This document shows, piece by piece, positions 60,318 through 64,000 of a stretch of 64,000 bases of DNA. The stretch covers positions 372,001-436,000 of the forward strand of contig NZ_FZOF01000007.1 in assembly GCF_900188405.1 (NCBI RefSeq). Reading direction: 5' to 3'. Numbering within the stretch: the stretch's first letter is position 1; each line of letters opens with the position of its first letter. Below the pieces are notes generated by a model, which worked only from the letters and a program-made list of their open reading frames with translations, did not search any database and was not told where the DNA came from. The DNA comes from Actinacidiphila glaucinigra. Lineage in GTDB: Bacteria > Actinomycetota > Actinomycetes > Streptomycetales > Streptomycetaceae. The translations under genes and the position numbers were made by a program.

Positions 60318-61328
60318 ATGGACATACCGATCACCGCCTGGATCGTCCTCATCGCCTTCCTGGCGGTGGTGCTCGTCCTGGACCTGTTCGTCATCCACCG
60401 CCGGGCGAGCGTGATCTCCATCCGGGAAGCCGCCGGGTGGAGCGTCGTCTGGCTGGTGATGGGCCTCGGCTTCTGCGGTCTGCTGCTGATCTGGAAGGGC
60501 CCGGTCCTGGCGGAGGAGTACCTGGCCGGCTACCTCATCGAGAAGAGCCTGTCGGTCGACAACATCTTCGTCTTCGCCCTGATCTTCGGGTACTTCGGCA
60601 TCCCCGACCGCTACCAGCACCGGGTGCTGATGTGGGGCATCATCGGCGCGCTCGCCATGCGCGCGGTGTTCATCCTGGTCGGCGCGGCGCTGCTGGACAC
60701 CTTCCACGCGACCATCTACGTCTTCGGCGCGCTCTTGCTGCTGACCGCGGTCAAGGTGCTGCGCCACGGGGCGGCCCAGGTCCACCCCGACCGCAACGTC
60801 GTCCTGCGCGCGCTGCGCCGCGTGGCCCCCGTGACGGACCGACTGCACGGCCAGCGTCTGCTGGTCCGGGTGAACGGGGCCTGGGCGGTCACCCCCTTGC
60901 TCGCCGCCCTGATCGTCATCGAGACCACGGACGTCGTCTTCGCCGTCGACAGCATTCCGGCGATCTTCGCGGTCACCCAGAACACCTTCATCGTCTTCGC
61001 CGCCAACGCCTTCTCCCTGCTGGGCATGCGAGCGGCCTACTTCCTCATCAGCGGCGCCGCCCGCCGGTTCCGCCACCTGCAGACCGGCCTGGGCGTCATC
61101 CTCGCGGGAGTCGGCGTGAAGCTGCTGCTCACCGACGTCTACAAGGTGCCCATCTGGGCCTCGCTCGGCTTCATCATCGCCGTACTCGCCGTCACCTTCG
61201 CCGTCTCCTGGTACGACACCCGCTCCACCGCGGGCACCCCTCGTCAGGGCGCCGGCCCCCCGAACGCCGGGGAGGACGACACACCCGGCGACACCAGGCG
61301 TTCCTCGTACGACGGTTCGGAGGTGTGA
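60318..61328 (+). CDS. TerC-family membrane protein
   Basis: A 336-aa integral membrane protein with about nine helices. It has the paired TerC signatures EKSLSVDNIFVFALIF and ETTDVVFAVDSIPAIFAVT, whose acidic residues bind cation. The family exports Mn2+ or metalates secreted proteins, and was first noted for tellurium resistance. The C-terminal ~50 residues are polar and disordered. ATG 60318 lies after GGAAGGCGGGCGGT. No tellurite operon is adjacent; the upstream leader is unusually AT-rich. Confidence 0.92.
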   Translation: MDIPITAWIVLIAFLAVVLVLDLFVIHRRASVISIREAAGWSVVWLVMGLGFCGLLLIWKGPVLAEEYLAGYLIEKSLSVDNIFVFALIFGYFGIPDRYQHRVLMWGIIGALAMRAVFILVGAALLDTFHATIYVFGALLLLTAVKVLRHGAAQVHPDRNVVLRALRRVAPVTDRLHGQRLLVRVNGAWAVTPLLAALIVIETTDVVFAVDSIPAIFAVTQNTFIVFAANAFSLLGMRAAYFLISGAARRFRHLQTGLGVILAGVGVKLLLTDVYKVPIWASLGFIIAVLAVTFAVSWYDTRSTAGTPRQGAGPPNAGEDDTPGDTRRSSYDGSEV

Positions 61329-61357
61329 ACCACCGGGACAGGCGCGGAGTCCGGTGG

Positions 61358-62059
61358 TTACGTCTGCCCGCTGGAGCGCTTCGGGGGCTCGCGTTCTCCG
61401 GCGCTGACCAACCCCGTCTCGTAGGCGACGATGACGGCCTGGACACGGTCACGCAGTCCCAGCTTGGCGAGGATGCGGGCAACGTGGGTCTTGACCGTCG
61501 CCTCGGCCAGCCGGAGGCGGGCGGCGAGTTCGGCGTTGCTCAGTCCCCGGGCCAGCAGGCCGAGGACCTCCAGTTCGCGCGGGGTGAGCGAGGCGAGGTC
61601 GCGGTGGAGGGCGGCGGTGTCGCTGCCGTGCCGGGCGAACCTCTGCACGAGGCGGCGGGTGATCGCGGGCGCGAGGAGGGCGTCGCCGCTACGGACCGTG
61701 CGGACGGCCGAGGCCAGGTGCTCGGGGGTGACGTCCTTGAGCAGGAAGCCGCTGGCCCCGGCGGACAGGGCCGCGTAGACGTACCGGTCGAGGTCGAAGG
61801 TGGTCAGGATGATGACGCGGGGTTCCCCGGGGGCGCCCGTCAGGATGCGGCGGGTGGCCTCCAGGCCGTCCATTTCGGGCATCCGGATGTCCATCAGGAC
61901 CACGTCGGGACGCGTCCGGCGGGCCGCTTCGACCGCTTCGGCCCCGTTGGTCGCCTCGGCGACGACGTCGATGCCGTCGGCACCGAGGATCATCCGGAAT
62001 CCGGTGCGGACCAGGGTCTGGTCGTCGGCCAGGAGCACACGCGGCGCCTGCTCGGTCAC
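61358..62059 (-). CDS. NarL/LuxR-type response regulator
   Basis: A 233-aa regulator. The receiver domain has the phospho-acceptor Asp in VVLMDIRMPEMDG, with LLADDQTLVRTG at the N-terminus and a conserved Lys in GFLLKDV. The C-terminal LuxR HTH reads LTPRELEVLGLLARGLSNAE ... ATVKTHVARILAKLGLRDR. Its start overlaps the kinase stop by ATGA, making a coupled two-component pair; the likely target is the divergent ABC ATPase operon at 63582. Confidence 0.93.
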   Translation of the reverse strand: MTEQAPRVLLADDQTLVRTGFRMILGADGIDVVAEATNGAEAVEAARRTRPDVVLMDIRMPEMDGLEATRRILTGAPGEPRVIILTTFDLDRYVYAALSAGASGFLLKDVTPEHLASAVRTVRSGDALLAPAITRRLVQRFARHGSDTAALHRDLASLTPRELEVLGLLARGLSNAELAARLRLAEATVKTHVARILAKLGLRDRVQAVIVAYETGLVSAGEREPPKRSSGQT

Positions 62060-63369
62060 GGTGCCTCCAGGGGGATGAGCGCTTCCACACGGTAGCCGCC
62101 GGTCAGGCGCCGGCCGGTGCTCAGGGTTCCGTCGTAGACGGCGAGGCGCTCGCGCAGGCCGATCAGGCCCCGGCCGTTCCCGGTGGCGGCGCCCGGATCC
62201 GGGCGTCCACCGGTGTCGGTGACCTCCACCCGCAGCCGTTGCGGTCCGTACTCGACGGTCACGGAGGCGGTGGCACCGGACGCGTGCTTCACGGTGTTCG
62301 TCAGGGCCTCCTGGACCACGCGGTAGACGGCGAGCCCGACGCCGGACGGGATCTCGTGGGGTGGGCCGGTAACGGTCAGGTCGACCGGCAGCCCGGCGTC
62401 CCGTACCCGCCCGACGAGCGCGGCCAGCTGGTCGAGGCCGGGCTGCGGTGCCAGCTCCACACCGGCGCCGGCCGGGTCGTCGGCCCCGCCCGCCGGCTCG
62501 CCCTCACCCGGCATCGTGAGCAGGCCCATGACGTGCCGCAGTTCGGTCATGGCCGCCCGGCCGCCCGCCTCGACGGCGAGCAGGGCCTCACCGGCCTGCT
62601 CGGGCGAGGTTTTCATGATCTTGCGGGCGGCGCCCGCCTGAATGACCATCACACTGACGTTGTGCGTGACGACGTCGTGCAGTTCGCGGGCGATCCTCGC
62701 GCGCTCGTGCTCGACCGCCCGGCGCAGAGCCTCGGCCTGTTCGCTCTCCAGAGCGGACAGCCGCGTCCGGCCCTCGTCGGTCCGGAGTTTCCAGGTGCGC
62801 AGCCCGAGGGCGGCTCCCGCCATCGGGACCAGGATCAGCAGGGCGATGTACTCGTTGGGGACGATCGGCGTCACCGAGTTCCCCGAGGTGCCGACCAGGA
62901 CGACCGCCAACGGCAGCGCCCCCAGGGTCGCCGCCCGGTAAGGGCTGTACACGGCGGCGCTGTAGACGGCGATGACGAACGCGTAGAAGGTCAGCCGCAG
63001 CACACTGTGCGGTGTCGCCAGGGTCGCGGCCGTCACGACGCACAGCACGGCGAGCGGGTAGCGGCGGCGCAGTGCCAGGGCGCCCGAGGCGACGATCGCG
63101 AGGGTCACCATGAAGGCCATGCCGCCGGGGCCGGACGGGCGCGGCACGATGTACTCCACGCCGGGTGCGATCTCGCGCACCACGATGTTGTTCGTGTTGT
63201 CGATGCCGTAATAGACGGTGGTGACGCCGAGCGCCAGCGCCAGCAGCACGTCGAACCGCCGGGCGCGACGGCTGGGCCGCAGCGGCGGACCGGCCGGCGA
63301 CCTGGCGTCGCGGACCGCCTCGCGGGCCAGGACCCGCAACCGCCCCGGCGTCGTGCGTACGTTCGTCAC
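62056..63369 (-). CDS. DesK-type sensor histidine kinase
   Basis: A 437-aa kinase with an N-terminal membrane module of about five helices and one extracytoplasmic loop (NTNNIVVREIAPGVEYIVPRP). The dimerisation/phospho-His box is ARELHDVVTHNVSVMVIQAG, and the ATPase domain reads VVQEALTNTVKHASG, then GRGLIGLRERLAVYDG. It is the partner of the overlapping response regulator. Its position divergent from an ABC ATPase gene is the arrangement seen for actinobacterial envelope-stress or antibiotic-sensing pairs. Confidence 0.92.
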   Translation of the reverse strand: MTNVRTTPGRLRVLAREAVRDARSPAGPPLRPSRRARRFDVLLALALGVTTVYYGIDNTNNIVVREIAPGVEYIVPRPSGPGGMAFMVTLAIVASGALALRRRYPLAVLCVVTAATLATPHSVLRLTFYAFVIAVYSAAVYSPYRAATLGALPLAVVLVGTSGNSVTPIVPNEYIALLILVPMAGAALGLRTWKLRTDEGRTRLSALESEQAEALRRAVEHERARIARELHDVVTHNVSVMVIQAGAARKIMKTSPEQAGEALLAVEAGGRAAMTELRHVMGLLTMPGEGEPAGGADDPAGAGVELAPQPGLDQLAALVGRVRDAGLPVDLTVTGPPHEIPSGVGLAVYRVVQEALTNTVKHASGATASVTVEYGPQRLRVEVTDTGGRPDPGAATGNGRGLIGLRERLAVYDGTLSTGRRLTGGYRVEALIPLEAP

Positions 63370-63581
63370 CGGTTCATTGTCGCCGTCGCCCGGCTCCTCG
63401 GAATCCGCCTCGGCGGCCGGTTCCGGGGCCTCGCGTACATCGGGCGCCTACATCGCAGGGATGACGTTCCGGCAGTTCATCCCGACGCGGTACGGCAAGG
63501 GGTCCGGGCGGGCGACGCGCACGGGCCGGGCGCGCTCCTAACGTCCAGGGCGTCCGATGCCCCCACCGAAGGAGCCCTGCC

Positions 63582-64000
63582 ATGACCGTGCCGCTGATCG
63601 AACTGCGCGGGGTGAGCCGCCGATACGACGACGGCCCGCCCGCCCTGCACGAGGCGTCGCTGACCGTGCGGCCCGGCGAGGCCGTCGCGATCCTCGGCCC
63701 CTCCGGCAGCGGCAAGTCCACGCTGCTCAATCTGATCGCGGGCCTGGACCGGCCCGACACGGGGACCGTCACCGTGGACGGGGTGCGCGTGGACCGGCTG
63801 GGCGAGGCCGGGTCGGCGCTGTTCCGGCGATCGAAGATCGGCATGGTCTTCCAGTTCTTCAACCTGCTCGACGACCTGACCGTCGCCGACAACGTCGCCC
63901 TGCCCGCGCGGCTCGCGGGCACGGCACGCGCCGACGCCGACCGCCGGGCGGCCGAACTCCTGGAGAGCCTCGGCATCGACCGGCACGCCCGCGCCCACCC
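63582..64000 (+). CDS. ABC transporter ATP-binding protein (MacB/LolD type), partial
   Basis: The first 139 codons of an ATPase are visible before the window ends: MTVPLIELRGVSRRYDDGPP, Walker A GPSGSGKST, then the Q-loop MVFQFFNLLDDLTVADNVALP, which is typical of the MacB/FtsE/LolD-like family that works with FtsX-like permeases. The signature and Walker B lie beyond the edge. GAAGGAG precedes ATG 63582. It is divergent from the two-component pair, which probably controls it. Confidence 0.88.
   Translation, partial: MTVPLIELRGVSRRYDDGPPALHEASLTVRPGEAVAILGPSGSGKSTLLNLIAGLDRPDTGTVTVDGVRVDRLGEAGSALFRRSKIGMVFQFFNLLDDLTVADNVALPARLAGTARADADRRAAELLESLGIDRHARAH

Noticed and set aside
1-64000. Biosynthetic gene cluster or integrated phage
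   Set aside because: No polyketide, NRPS, terpene or RiPP core genes, and no integrase, capsid or att-like tRNA end; the many regulators and SDRs alone do not support a cluster.

Overview
The window reads as a Streptomyces (or very close actinomycete) chromosome. GC is very high and third positions are saturated with G/C. GTG starts are common. Operons often overlap by ATGA, and perfect GC-rich hairpins without T-tracts sit after many genes. The content looks like an accessory or arm region: many regulators, short-chain dehydrogenases, hydrolases, secreted proteins and two-component genes, with no ribosomal or central cell-cycle cluster. No tRNA, rRNA, CRISPR array or intact transposon was seen.

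Left part (1-11.8 kb): a frameshifted partial gene, three tandem SDR oxidoreductases, a D-Ala-D-Ala carboxypeptidase, a compact NAD-dependent DNA ligase, a nitronate monooxygenase, an alpha/beta hydrolase, a polysaccharide deacetylase, a VOC protein, a MOSC protein and a TetR regulator. From 11.9 to 21.3 kb: a 33-bp tandem repeat, a 1029-aa LuxR-type ATPase regulator, a hemerythrin-domain protein, an MFS pump with a divergent XRE/MmyB-type regulator, a DUF402 protein, another SDR and a membrane-anchored coiled-coil protein.

Middle (21.4-37.3 kb): a probable zinc-homeostasis block made of a CDF exporter, a divergent ArsR sensor, a secreted His-rich protein and a cysteine-synthase-like protein that has lost its PLP lysine. 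After it come a DUF3558-type lipoprotein, an enoyl-CoA hydratase relative, an aquaglyceroporin, a cupin and a hydrolase that flank a perfect palindrome. Next is a tight ABC ATPase/permease/beta-propeller-phosphoesterase operon with a divergent, overlapping MarR pair, then the first collagen-like protein and a lipoprotein.

Right part (37.4-64 kb): a second large LuxR ATPase regulator followed by a membrane PP2C phosphatase; an AraC regulator with tandem repeats upstream; a decayed luciferase-like monooxygenase; a second hemerythrin paralogue of identical length; an MFS/TetR pair with a 13-bp inverted-repeat operator; a TetR/hydrolase operon; the second collagen-like paralogue; an HIT protein; a probable IS21-type transposase scar; a Tat-exported purple acid phosphatase; small membrane and DUF genes; an SDR/XRE divergent pair; an orphan DesK-type kinase; a Gly/His-rich secreted protein; a cupin; TerC; a complete two-component pair; and a truncated ABC ATPase.

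The themes that tie the window together are paralogous pairs (hemerythrin, collagen-like, LuxR-ATPase and XRE/MmyB), metal and redox handling (CDF/ArsR, His-rich proteins, TerC, hemerythrins, cupins) and local regulator/target units with visible operator dyads.
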